A stretch of 64,000 nucleotides of DNA from Clavelina lepadiformis (GCF_947623445.1 NC_135248.1:5456977-5520976), one strand, 5' to 3'. Positions 50,601-63,414 are shown, counted from the first letter of the stretch. Notes: generated by a model from the sequence alone, not told the origin. Numbers and translations are program-made.

Positions 50601-51455
50601 AACCTAGTGGTTATATTCAATATCGAAAAAAACCTGTATTTAAAAAAATAATTGACAAATTTGCTATGACATAAAGTTTTTTATTTTAGCAGAGCTACTC
50701 ATTTTAGTTTGCAGATAGCCTTTGTGCTTGTAAATTAAAAGAATGAGCATTGCGAACAAATTAATTATATCAATAAAATTACTCTAAGTTACAAAGTTTT
50801 ATTTGAAAATTTACCTCAAACAAATGTTCCATTTTTCTTTTTTGTCTGTTTTCTCGCTGTCACATTCATACCTTTCTTTTTCATAATGCTTTCCTGTTTT
50901 AGGTTGGAGTGTGTTTTGAGTTGATTTGACTGTAGGTGAGTCCCGATCCTCCATCTGCAAAGATTGTGATCATAATTGCAATTGGCATTACGGTTGCTGA
51001 TGTCGCAAGGAGTATACTTAAGTCAGTGGCAGCACAAACACTGTTGCATCAATACATTAACCATCTAACCAAATATTTACAAATTTTCAAGCAATTCATA
51101 ATATTACAAGTAAAGGCAATTGAAGTAATCTAAAAGAAGTATCGGTAAAGTGACACATTGTTAAAATGTCAAAGATGAATTGAACTTAAGAAAAACTCAC
51201 AGGGTTGCATGATAATGAGTTTAATGCTTCTTCTTCTTCTTCATTTAAGATTTCATTTTGAAAAGGCTCACGACTTTGAACCCCATTGTAAGCAGGTGGG
51301 TCTTCATCTTGCGGAGGGGCCGCTTCGGTTTCGTTTTCTTTGTAAAACATCTTTTCCACATTTTGCGGTAAGTCTGCAGCTGCAGTAAACTCCACAACAT
51401 GTGGTGAGCCTCCTTCCTCGCTGGGTGAAGATCGGTATGAAAGCAAATTACTCAT
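41643..51455 (-). CDS. SLC28A-like: SLC28/CNT concentrative nucleoside transporter, copy 3
   Basis: Exons (minus): 51201-51455, 50815-50954, 49775-49866, 49516-49705, 48328-48469, 47979-48170, 46939-47080, 46686-46831, 46397-46527, 46096-46264, 45829-45897, 44319-44538, 43226-43324, 43034-43139, 41643-41736. They sum to exactly 729 codons (728 aa), the cleanest model in the array. HP1 is [13 protein letters not shown] (390 on), the CNT signature [12 protein letters not shown] is at 562-573, and the ribose-binding segment is [14 protein letters not shown]. The N-tail is acidic (an EEEEE run near residue 73-80). The last exon adds a second cysteine-pair module ([14 protein letters not shown]) to the extracellular C-tail. 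Unlike the other copies, the exon 14 donor is GTCAGT, so intron retention would not stop at once. Family role: sodium-coupled nucleoside import at the plasma membrane. Confidence 0.93.
42675..42845. repeat. dispersed repeat, shared with 34946-35088
   Basis: Second copy of the repeat described at 34946-35088, in the same orientation, lying in the last intron of SLC28 copy 3. Confidence 0.6.
45305..45665. repeat. dispersed repeat, shared with 53368-53705
   Basis: The best conserved part reads CAGGCTA(G/A)AAAACAACACCAAC, then CTTTC(T)GATTGG, AAGCAGGTTT(C/T)TTAAAGCCC, and a GTC(C/G)A...AATC(A)AAGAAA-like end. The left part starts with ACTTGAAAA and GAAATTTTGC. Divergence is high, so this is an old family. 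It lies in copy 3's intron between exons 12 and 11. Confidence 0.6.
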
Positions 51456-54400
51456 TAGTCATTACACACCTCGTTAACAAACGATCACAAAACAATTCTA
51501 TACATTTCAGCACAACATAAATATCCAGATATGTATAACACAGAATGTAAGCGACACCCATTAGAGGCAACTGCCTATGTATGTATAATGGATATAAGCT
51601 ACAGTACATGCTATTATTTTAATAATCGATTCATTAATTGCGTACTGTATATTGCAAGTACAGACTTTAATCTTAACGTTAATTTTTTATAATTTGACGA
51701 CCGTACACTTTGTACCTTGAGCTTTTTAGCTAATAAAGCTAAAGCTTGAGCCTAAGCCTTGAGATTGAACTTGAGCCTTTCAACCTCATAGCTTTATGAA
51801 AATACTACAACTGATCACTGACAACCTAGTTCATTTATTTATGTATCACTCGAACAGGTCGTCTCTGTAGTTTTATTTACAATGACCGGCTTAGTAACAA
51901 TTATAAAAGATATCTCTTCCACAATCCGCCGGTAATCAAATACCTACCTATGCATTCGAACGTGTTTACGGTGGCGACTGGTGAGAGCGTAAAGTACTTT
52001 TATTGTTAGAGATATCTTATGTGTTTCTGTCCACAAATCTATCAAAGGTTAACAGTTGGAAGTTGGAATGGTCTTTCTCTTACATGAAAGGAACAGGAAA
52101 CATAGTTAAAGAAGTCAAAGGCTAGTATGTGTAAATTGCAAGCAATCTCTTTGACAAAGCGTCGTGGCTCTGAAATCTTTCAGCTGGCTTATGGGCGCAA
52201 TTTCTTTTACTCTCCGCCAACCCTACAGTTTTTGCCCAGGCGGGTGCGAGGCTACTCTCAAGTGGCCGGCTAGCAAATTTTGTAGATGATTTTTAAGAGG
52301 TCAAGGTCGCACGTTGAAGGTTAAGCTGAAGAGACAAAGCCTGCTTTATAACAAGTGTATGACCCTAATTAAACTTCACAATACCTCGAATCTGGGGAAA
52401 AAGTTGGGCTGCCCTGCAAATGGTAGCGTCAAATAAATCCACGCTTTAGAGAGAGGCATTAATACACATACATACGGAACTAATGACCGCACTTGGAAAA
52501 GTTTGATTGCAAGGTATGGTAAACCAGAATTAAAAACAAAAGCAAGACCGTAATAACTCTGGGATAAAATTAGTATTAAGATAGTATTCCGGTCCTTAAG
52601 AAATCTTGCTCAATGGATACCGCAAGTGTGCGAAGAAACACTGAGGCAGATGCAAAAGTTCAAGCCCTCACAGGTGTGCACTCTATGAGCGATGGAAAGC
52701 AGAACATTGAGTTATACGCTCAAATTAGGAAAACAATGCATTTATGCGTGATGAGCTACAATGTTTAGTTGTGTGAAGGTTTTCTAAAACAAGTAAGCTT
52801 TAAATTTTAAACCAATTTTTCTTCCAATTCTCATCTTTGGTAACGAAGCTTGAAAAATGAATAAATCTTAGAAAAGACTGTGCTCACGAATGCAAGCTTC
52901 AGAAACGGGTTTTAAAAATGGTGTTTATGGTGGAACGTTAGTATAGATCAGATGCATAGTATTTAAATCTGTAAATTTCTGGATGTTCAGTATGTACTTC
53001 TTTGAACTGAGAAATTCTGACTACAGTGGTATGATCACGTCACCAGAAAGTAACTTGCAAAAGTAAGTTCGTGTTAGGTAAGCTTTCAACTAACGCTATA
53101 TCAGAAGACAGTTAGTGTTAGAACGAGGTTCAACTGAAAGTTTAAGTTCAAACTCAATTATACAGGAAGTGTACTGTCACAAACTAATTACAGAGGGGTG
53201 ATTTATCACCTGGTGCCCAAACAGAGAGGCTTTCAATACCGCCCAAAAACTCGAATGAATCTACACCGAAAAGAACACCAACGCGTTCGACTAAAGGAAT
53301 TTAAGTGTGTAGTTCAAAAAAGGCAAATTTAGTTTATTTCTTTATGTAGTAGAATTACCAAAAATGCTCGAATTACTTGAAAACAACGTCATGGGGCTCG
53401 ATGAAATTTTGCAGGTAAACTTGGCATATACCTGAGACTAACTCATACAGAAATATGACATAATTCACACATATCCAGCTGCCGCCACTTAGGCTTTTTG
53501 GCTTAATCAACACGTACTGCATTTCCTATTTTTCAAGCCAATTTTTATCGGCATTCTGCGCAACTTGAAACTTTGAAACGCGTCAACTGCTACGATAATT
53601 CTCATCAGGCTAAAAAACAACACCAACCATACTGCCTTTCGATTGGCGTAAGCAGGTTTTTTAAAGCCCAACGTAAGAGTCGACGAAATCAAAGAAATTT
53701 TAATTTTTGAGCCGTTCACCACCTTTACCACGCAAAGCGCTGCGTTACACGCATCAACTACAGCTTCAGACAAAAAAAAACAGAACGAGCTAAGCAATGA
53801 AATCGATACACAAATTAAGCTACAATTATTTACAAAACACTCAGATGCTTTTTCCTTTTACACTCCCTTACATGTAAAGCTTATTGATTGTGCCACATGT
53901 ATACTGGTTCGGTATGTGCGTTGTTTCAATATCCAGTTATGCATCATAATAGATATATAGTAGTTTTGCAATATTTACCGGAGACTTCAACGTTCAAAAA
54001 TTATTCAGTGACTTTTTTCAATGTTTAACGAGTTATCGACGTAAGCTTGTAGACTAAAGTTTGGTCCTGGACCTGTTAAGTGAGCAGATCTAAGCAAATT
54101 GCTCTCCGCAGACAATAAGTGCATTCTTGCAATAATTTGGCAGAACAAAAAAGCATCTTTCTAATAGGAGTCATGCCTACAGCAAGCATGCAGTTACTGC
54201 ATTGTGGGCTTTAAAACACCTTGAAGTAAACTGATAAAGGAAATTGTTGCGCCAATAGCAAGATATTTATAAGTTTTACAGGAAATAACAAGCAAGCTAT
54301 TGGTGATGGTGAAGCATTGAAACCTTTACTCTCGGACTGATGAGAGTCCATGATCGATTTAAACTTGTCGATGATTCCTGATCACTCGAGTCCGGTTTAT

Positions 54401-56459
54401 CAAGCGTGTCTTTGTACATAACTGCGGTGTAACTTTCGTTGCCTTTAGTTGAATAACTATGGTCTTAAATCATGGTAAATTGCTATATCTACAAATTGCA
54501 AGATCAGGCCAAACTCAGAAAATTTTAATGTTTTAGGTTAGTCTTTATTATAATAAGTCTCACGCGGAAACAAAAGCGCAACTAATCAACCAACGGAGTG
54601 ATAATTTGTCTAAGTTTAAAGCAAAATGCCTAAGCTCTAATTATTTTTTGCATAACGAAGAGTTATAAGATGAACAAATGTTGCTTGTTCACTTTAACAC
54701 ATAACCAGGCAAGCTTCAACAGATAAAAACTCTATGGTATTACTGACAATTATTTTGACAGACTGAAAACAAGCAATGTAAAACAAGCAATCACGTCATA
54801 ACTTAAATACAGTAGTTATTCAGATAATCTCATAATCAAAACTGATAAAACGCGATATAGACCTAGGTAGCCTACATATAAGCTTTTGCGTATTGTATTA
54901 AGTCAGTTCTACCTAAACTTAAGCTTTCTCGTTTGAGCTCACGATTAGAAAATCTGCAAACAGTAGACACACCCGCATCAGGAGCCGCGGTTACAGCGCT
55001 TTGTCTGAACTATACAGAACAAGAGTTGTGCAAAGCAAGGCTTCAAACTATAAAAGTTCAGACTTCTGCGGAAACCACGTAAAGCAATTAAGAAACAATA
55101 AAAGCATAATGCATCGCAAATTGTTTTTAATGAGCAAACTGTAATGATACACTTCAAACTTGGCAATCGAGATCGAAACTCGCAATTGGAGGCAATAGCC
55201 AGGTTGTTTTCAATTTAAAGTTTAATTCACTTAATCCATTATAAAGCTTTCCAAATTTCCCACGTAACTAAAACTGTTAAGGAAATCACTTCTGGTGGAC
55301 CTGTAGTACAAACAAAACTTCGTAGCCTGGCTATTGGATATAAAAAGTAAACACATTTATAAACACACAAATCTCCGTTGTCAGCTTCTTTGATGCAATC
55401 CTCTAAAGTGATATGTCTCAATGCATATCCAAAGACTGCCTAAATAACTATAAATAAATTAATCAATTACAAACCATTTTAAAAGCATATTTAAACAAAG
55501 AATCACTCTTAAAAACTGGTATGTTGCTTTGAATGAAGCGAATTGTTCTGCCATATCATGAACAGCAATCCGTTTACAATAGCAAAAAGGGCTTTACTTT
55601 GAACACGTAAGAATAATTAATATATAAAATTCATGGGCAGCAGTAAAAAATACAAAAAAGAGCATTTACTGGATCGAAGTATATGTTTTCGTTTTGAAAA
55701 TTGCATTTCGTTTTTCTGAATTTGTTGACTTTCTTTTTTATAATTCTTCCAATTACTGCAGTAACATGTAACATGCAAACATGTTTCTAAATATAGCATA
55801 TTCATACCAGAGAAGAAAATAAGCTCGTAATGGCTTCAGTATACAAGTTTAATTTTTTGCTTGACTTAAGACATGGCCCACATACAACTGGCTCGATAAA
55901 CGTAGTGAAATTTAAGTAAACCTCCAGATTTGATTAACTTAAATTTTTGCTCAAAGTCTTCAGCTGACGTTCATACTTACAATTCTTCGACCTTTAAGAA
56001 CATAAGACAAAATTAACAGGTCAGATTAGGGTGTAGGTTCTCTTGTAAAAATAATATTTTGATACGGCTTGTGATTTGATTAGCTTTTGCAAACTATGGA
56101 TGGATTTACTTATACAATACTGCAACAGTTGTTAATTAGCGATCTATTTTTGTTTCAAATTACGACAAAAATATGAAAATAAAGGAAAAACAGTCTGTGC
56201 ATATTAGTAAGGAATGTTATAAGCGGTACAATTCAGGTTAAATTCGGTGCTCGTCCAATTGTATTCAAGACAACAGTTTTCCGCAGCGAGAGCTCTAAAC
56301 AACAAAGTTGTGGTGAACAACATTTATTTGTAGTTAAGTTTGTCTTATCAAAGCATCATTTGTAAATTGTTGAAACGGAGCATATGGAATACGACAATAA
56401 AAGCAATGGAATAAATAAGTCTAACAGACAACACAACAAACTTGTGTTCCAATATAAAC
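51456..56459. other. 5-kb intergenic stretch between SLC28 copies 3 and 4
   Basis: No supported gene. It holds one copy of a dispersed repeat (53368-53705). Several short open frames here lack any family signature. I looked for a copy 4 last exon like those of copies 1 and 3 and could not identify one. Confidence 0.4.
53368..53705. repeat. dispersed repeat, shared with 45305-45665
   Basis: Second copy of the repeat described at 45305, in the same orientation. The conserved core is around 53608-53700 (AGGCTAAAAAACAACACCAA, then GATTGGCGTAAGCAGGTTTT). A minus-strand open frame here is a by-product of the repeat. Confidence 0.6.
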
Positions 56460-59400
56460 TTACAGATTTGTTGCAGAACAACACTGGAACAAGCGACCGG
56501 GGTCGGTCTCCGTCCAATTTGTGGTAGCCATCATATTGTCGCAAAAAATGGGCCGAGGCGCATATAAAAAGCCTATATCAGGTGAAAACGGTCAAAGGTT
56601 TATAAAAGACAAATGTTTTGTTTGAAACAGCATCTAGTATTCTATAATATTTTCCACAACATGCATGTATACAACATGAAAGACAGTGAAAGAAGCAAAC
56701 AGCCAATTACCTGCCACACATGCATTCAATATGCTGACAAAAACGCCAGAAAAAAAAGCTCTGATGACCGTGTTTACCATATCAGTTCGTCTTTCTGGAG
56801 CCATGCCAGCTATTTGAAAAAACATCAAGGTTATGTGTATATATCGATTCATGTCTCTATAATACCAACAAGCCATGAAGCAATTTATCCGCACGTATAG
56901 CAACTTAATACTTCAAATTGCATGTTAATATGGTCCGTTATGACGAGTAACATGACTTACGGTCATTGCAAAGACATACAACATTTTTTACCTAATCCAC
57001 CAATCATAAGTCCAATCGAGCCTATGTTAGCAAATCCACACAAAGCATAAGTGATGATTGCTTCTGACCTTTCATCAATCCAGTTTACGGCGCCTGTAAC
57101 TGGGTCTACCTTTGGAACTGTTCCACTGTCCCGGAGGGTGAGCATTGCGGCTAAATCTTCATAGGCGATAAATTCGTTTAGAAAAATTTTGACTCCTATT
57201 AGCTCAGAACACTAAAAAACATAATTTTGAAATAATTTGAAAAAGTTGTGAGTATAGACGTTCGTATGGGTCATGTACCATAGTTACCTTTAAACAGTCG
57301 ACCCAATCAATACCCATCAAGTAGGTCACAGGTAAGAATATATAAGAACACATGAGCTAAAGAAAGAAAAAATAGGGTAAAACCTGAAAAACTGTATTCT
57401 TTGCACAGTTTTGTGTTAATAAATGTCCAATATCTCAGTGCAAATACAACGACAAAACAAGTTTAGATTAATATAAAGAAAATGTAATATGTACAGTGTA
57501 CCACACATGTACAGCATAAATACGCTGATACATGTTTTTTTTTTCTCAGAACGTCTGCAGCTGGCACTGAAATATCAAACTCTCCACTTGGCTTCTATTT
57601 TCTGAAATTATTCTGACATAACAAGCCATGCAAGGTAGGCCTACGTTCCAAAATAAATCAACTTACAACTCCACCTGTCGGTGGTATATCGCGCAGCCTA
57701 TGATGTCAAAATGAGCTAACGAAAAAAATTATATTTCTACGCTAATGGCGTTAGTCTTGAGATAAAAGATTTGTGAACAAACTAAGCATGTTATGAACTT
57801 ATGACATTGTTACTCATTGTAGGATGGATTCTTCTTTGACAGTGATGTGACGCATATCCATTATTTTTTTACCATTACTATGCAGGTTAATGCAAGATAA
57901 TAAGTTAGCACGGACCATATAAGCCCAGCAGAACATGGTTAAACAGTCACTAAATAAAAGTAGAACGAAGTAAATCTAAATATAACATTAACTTGGAGTG
58001 AAGTCAAACTTATGTGTTACCAATGCATTTACACTTTAATATAAGCATATGGCTCAATGCAAACGTTATATTTTACTACGACAGAAGAAGGCTTTTATAT
58101 GAAGAACAAATTACAAACTCGTTTCAGTTAAGCTAGCTAAAGGAAAACATTACTAACCTCAAAGCTGAGCTGGGGAAAATCTAGTAGTCCTCCAAACCAA
58201 CTTAAAACTCCATTTAGCGCTGCGAGAAGTGAAATAAAAGCAATTAATATTCCTCCAATGTTTAGTACAAGTGGAACAGCCAAAGCAGCGCCATCCGCTG
58301 CTGCATCTATCACGTTCAAATGTCCCCTAAGACAAACAGACAAGTTTCAGAGTGTTAATTAAGTACAACTGAAAGCTGAATGGACAATGAACTTCAAACT
58401 TTAGTGGTGCAGCAAGAACGATACTTGCATTTTCTCTAATCTAAGCGATTGCGTCTTCTGAAACTTAGAAACTTTTGTTTCCGGATATGAAAGCTTGGCA
58501 ACAGCTAGGGCACAGGGTGCTGCCATGATGCAAGCAGTGATTACAAAAACCGGCTGAATCTAAAACCACAACATGTGAAGATTGCAATCGTTACACAATC
58601 AAACTATTTCTTTATCCAATATACTTAATTAGTCACAAAATTACCCCAAAACCTAAATAGGCTCCCAAAACACTTCCAGCGATTGTGCCAAATCCCGCAG
58701 TCATTATGGCGTTGAGCTCAGAAGGGGTGAGTTTTTTTATGTAGGGCCGAATCATCAGCGGGGATTCGGTCATCCCGACAAAAATATTTCCTGTAAATTT
58801 TACTTAATATCATGCATATGATTGCTAATAAAGACTTTTTAGTTGAAATCTTCGGAACATTCGTTGAGTGTAGCTTACTAGTCCTGGAACACTTAGTAGC
58901 ATTTACAACCGAAAGTTACTAGTTTTGACAATTAGTAATTAAAACCAAAAACAATACACTGAGATTCAAAATCGTTACCGGCAGCAGCCATAGATTCAGT
59001 GGCGGAGGTGCCAAGTGAAATTTGCATCAGCCACGCCATTTTGAGTATGAGCCATTCCATAACGCCAAGGTAGTACAAAACAGATATAAAGGCACTGAAG
59101 TAAATGATAATGGGAAGCACCTAAGAAAGTAATTATTATCATAGCAAAACGTCTAAATTACCATACAGCGTTTGGATCACGTTAAATCCAACCGAAAGTA
59201 AACTAACATATAAGCATAGAAAAGTTGCGCTGCTCTTCAAATGTACCAAGTTGAACTTTATTCTATCTAAATTGAACTTCTCTCGTATTATCTATAAAAG
59301 CAGGAAACATTTTTTTACCTTGAAGGCGAAATAATGCTCTGCAAAACCATCACCAAACAGGAAAATTGCTCCGGCGTCAACGTAATTAATAAAGGTCTGT

Positions 59401-61773
59401 ACCAGGTTGCCCAGCCAGTTAAAAGCGGCAAATCCAGCTTCGGTTCGCAAAATGAACATTCCAATACAAACTTGAATCAGTAATCCCCATAGCACAGGAC
59501 GCCACCTTACCTGTTATCGGATAGCGCACATTGCGAAATATGAATGATATGAAATATGAGAAAAAATATGAAATATGAATAGGTAAATGATTAGTTAACG
59601 CTAAATTCCGGAAATGCACACAACAATGTTTCTTATAGCTGTTATCGTTACTTTATAAATCGTACCCTGTCTGGGTGTTTTGAAGTGAGGAAAATGCCAA
59701 ACAGAAATATGAAGTATCCTGCTCCAGATATCAACTGACTTGGTCTTTTCGAAGTGTCTAGCGCTATCCACACAGCCAGTCCAGCAACCACGCATAAAAT
59801 GAATATCCTAAAATTGTAAATATTTTAATAGTTGAGTATAGGCTACGACTTTAAGTAACGCTTTAGCTGGAAGTCATCTTGATATTTCAGACTTATGGTC
59901 TTTGAAACGCGTCGGTGTTTTGTTTAAACAACGGCACTTCACGGTCAAAGCTTCATTTGCTGTTTGAATGGGACAATTTTTTGCTTTTTTTTTTTTTAAT
60001 TCTGCAAGTTTATTATTATATTTAACTTTTTCATTGTTGGTTATGATCGTAGTTTTTAGTTTAATTTGTTTTCACAGACTAATAGTGACCTATTGTGGAT
60101 AAAATATATGCGCTTTATGACATCATATATAAGCTGATGCTGGTTATCTCACGTTTTACTTTATCTTGAAAACCGATATATAAATACACTGCTATAGCCT
60201 CATATTCTAGAACTGAAAAAACAACAAACATTTTTAAATTTTTTAACTACTTGCAGAACCCATCAGATAACCTTCTTAGACTTTGCTGTTGACAAGTGTT
60301 ATTTGACAAAATGTAAAACGACCTCATACCATTTTATCCAGTACATGTTGTCATTGATAGCTTTGTAGATTGGTCGAAAGCAATCCCATATCTCCTTGCC
60401 ATAATGGTCACGCAAGAAAGCATAAACGTTGTAACCCACAACGAGGCACCATATTACAAGCAGTGTTATGGCCCGGTTGAAATTGAACCAGCAAGCAACA
60501 CCCATGTATGCGGTGACGCCTGAAAAAAGAACATGGAATAAAGTAATGCGAATGTGTTTTGTACATTTTGTACAAATCGCCATCTTCTGTCTGTTCGCTG
60601 CTTATAAGTGCTATATTATGGTAGAACTAACTAATACATAAGCCGAACAACCTTCAAAATCTTTTATCTTAATTAATTTTTATTTTAAATTTTTTTTTTT
60701 TAAATCAGTAAGATACTACATGACAAATAATGAACTAACCGCATGCTAAAATGACTCCGATGACGATAAGGATAACACGCTGATATTGAATAACAAACTC
60801 TGTCAGGGCAGTAAGAGGATATGTTACAGATCTGCAAACACAAATATGGTGAGCACGCCGCACGGTCTTGTGAAATGCTGTTCAATTTGAGCGGGTTTTA
60901 GTGAAACTGTCTTTAGTATTTTTCAAATGAATGTAAGTATCGCTTACGGTGCTGACGTGTTATTTTGCTTTGTACTCAGGTTGACTCCGTCTTACTATTT
61001 GCTGACTTGACTGAATCACCCCACAAAGTTTACTTAATTTATGCGAGGACTGATTTCAGGGCTGACAAGTAAACAATACTGTAGCTTGGTCACTTTAAGC
61101 AGCAATTCAGTGAGTCCGTTATCAGCGATTTAACCATAAGAAAAAACAACTAACAGACCAGACCGTCTGTCCACTGGAAAATGGAAACGGTTTCAACTAT
61201 CCGAGTGTAGTTATTATATATGCAGTCATGCTTGTTGGTACAATGATACAACGTATCACACAACACAGGAAAGTAATCAAAATCAAACTGTTCTTAATTG
61301 CGCTACTTGAGGCTGTGTGTGTGGAGTTTTAACTCGAATCGGTTAACCCAATCCGCAAGCACGAAAAACGCGCATATTATTACTCCCAAATGATTAATTA
61401 CAACAAAACTGGCACTGTGCTCCATAAGCTTTACTTCAAAAATTTGCTTCCTTCATCAGGAAGATCTTCAAACTCAATTTTTTCACTGCTGACAGGATCA
61501 GGGCTTGTTCCATTTTCATCGCTATTCTTGCTATCCATCTGCAATAGAAATATTATTAGCATATAATGTATATACACTACTTACTGTTGTTGGCTAGTTA
61601 GGACAAGTGCTTACATTTTCTCATGATAAATGGAAAAAATAACCAACCTCGTAAGCAGGGTTGATTTTTTGATTTTTGTCTAAAAGCTTCTCAGAATTCA
61701 AACTGGAATCAACTTCTACTTGACTTTCAACAGCTTTCGTGGTAAATGACGTCAGTTTTACCTCGTTGCTCAT
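56460..61773 (-). CDS. SLC28A-like: SLC28/CNT concentrative nucleoside transporter, copy 4
   Basis: Exons (minus): 61648-61773, 61435-61538, 60740-60831, 60330-60519, 59666-59807, 59319-59510, 58979-59120, 58645-58790, 58429-58559, 58158-58326, 57288-57356, 56992-57211, 56711-56809, 56460-56572. Read to the TAA at 56460-56462 this gives 645 codons (644 aa, close to human CNT1). As in copies 1 and 2, that TAA overlaps a GTAAGT donor, so a further exon is possible. HP1 is [13 protein letters not shown] (335 on), with Met where copies 2 and 3 have Gln; Gly-Met is the human CNT2 (purine) state. The signature is [12 protein letters not shown] (507-518). Exon 9 must use a GC donor (GCAAGT, 58428) to stay in frame. 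This is the most divergent copy and has the most compact introns. A possible alternative first exon (MSRSDEVPPAVK, then GTAGTT) lies at 61996-62031. Confidence 0.92.
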
Positions 61774-63410
61774 TGCTTTGTTTGTGCAGTAGAGTGAATA
61801 GGCTAGGCTAAACTAGGCTCTCTAAAAGGAACAAGTTCTTTTGTAAAACAATCTTCTGCACAGGACACACTTCATACTGTAGAACAACTTACAGCTTTTT
61901 AGCCTAAGATTGACATGCCGACAATAAAAGATATGATTTAAATACACAAAAACAAAACCAATACTAGAATATAAAAGTTGGCTTTGCATAACTACTTTTA
62001 CGGCAGGTGGTACTTCGTCTGAACGCGACATACAACTGTTTTAATGTCAATTATAATATATGTTACCAGGCTGAATGGGAATAATTCACGAAAAAATAAC
62101 CTTTGAAACTCACCAGAATGGCTAAAAATGCATGTTTTACTCAATGGGAAAACTACTTGCCTCAATGGCTTTTACTATCGCAACGCTCAGAGTTAAGTCG
62201 GTTTCCAATATCTGACTCCAGATGAAATGACGAAGCGCGAAGGTTGCGCGTTCGCCCTATTAGCTGAAAGTAGCACTTTGGCCGAGCTGTTGCAATCATA
62301 ACAATTTGATAAAACCCTCTTTTATTGCTGCAATACTTTTCGTCTACTCGCGATCACCACGAAGATGCATATATCCAAGGTCGATCACATACCATGGATA
62401 CAATCACATTACCATTAAATAATTTACCAGACACAACGTTTAAAATGAGATATCAAGATATTAGAGTTTGCCGCCACGCCATTCGCAAGTCGGATGAGGG
62501 CTAAGAAGAGTAAGAAAAGATGAAACCCGAAATCGTTTTCTTCAGGCAAAAGAATTTTACCATTGTCGACATGGTAGAGTAGACCGTTCATAATACCTCA
62601 GCGTTGAACAAATTTGTTGGTTTTGCTTTATGCTCAAGCGGAAAGTTGATTGTGACGGTAACGTTTGATGCAAAAGAACCAAACGCAATGGTGCTCGACG
62701 TCTTCTTGCATGTTTGGCGGCGTGACCTAGTAGAGAGAACAGGACAATCGGAAATTCTTTTGGAAAATACGATGTCTTTTGTGTTGGCCGTGAGAAACGG
62801 AACTAGGACTCACAACGTTTCGTGCATTTGTTTGCTTGATTACCAAAATTCTTATGGTGGTAGCATAGGCGTTTCGATGGTGCAGTTATTGGGCGAAGAA
62901 ACATGATTGACTACCGGCGTGCTCGGCGAAATGGCAGCAGCTGAGTAATTGATGACGATGGCTTCGTGAGGCGGCCAGTTAAGGTTTCAAGGTTGGATTT
63001 GTTTCTCTGTAGTTGTCGCCTCCATGCAGCATTTTACATTGTGGTGTAATTCTTTCTACTTCGTCTTGAAGAGGCTTCACTCTATCGTCCTGCCGTCGGC
63101 AGTTCCGTTGATTGCGTGTTGACGACGCTTTGTAGACGTTCCAAATTCAAAGCGTTTAAAGTAGTCCATCTTCTGCTCATGAATTCTGTGCTCATATAGC
63201 TCAGGCAGAAAGTTTTTGGTGTGTTCAAAATTTATCATGTATATTACCACACTACCATCAAGTAATCAACAAACACAACGCCTAAAATGAGATGTCCTAG
63301 TAGCGTTGAGGTCGACGAAATATTACCGCATGATAGCGTTGTAGCCGCCACACTACTAATGCTTAATAGTTGTCAGTTTACTGGAAAGGTGCAAGGGTGA
63401 CAGGCTATAG
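61774..63410. other. right flank upstream of SLC28 copy 4
   Basis: No supported gene, although the copy 4 promoter and perhaps an alternative first exon (61996-62031) should lie near its left end. A 45-base segment around 62411-62456 is repeated in direct orientation near 63245-63293 (shared ACACAACG...TAAAATGAGAT...), and both are followed by GCCGCCAC within about 65 bases. Confidence 0.4.
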
Positions 63411-63414
63411 TGCC

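Noticed and set aside
62604..62906. 100-codon plus-strand frame; also a possible gypsy integrase reading on the other strand
   Set aside because: The plus frame has no known domain. The minus strand gives DVEHHC-like and NGLLYHVDNGK-like fragments, but in the wrong order for a gypsy pol, so I do not call it.
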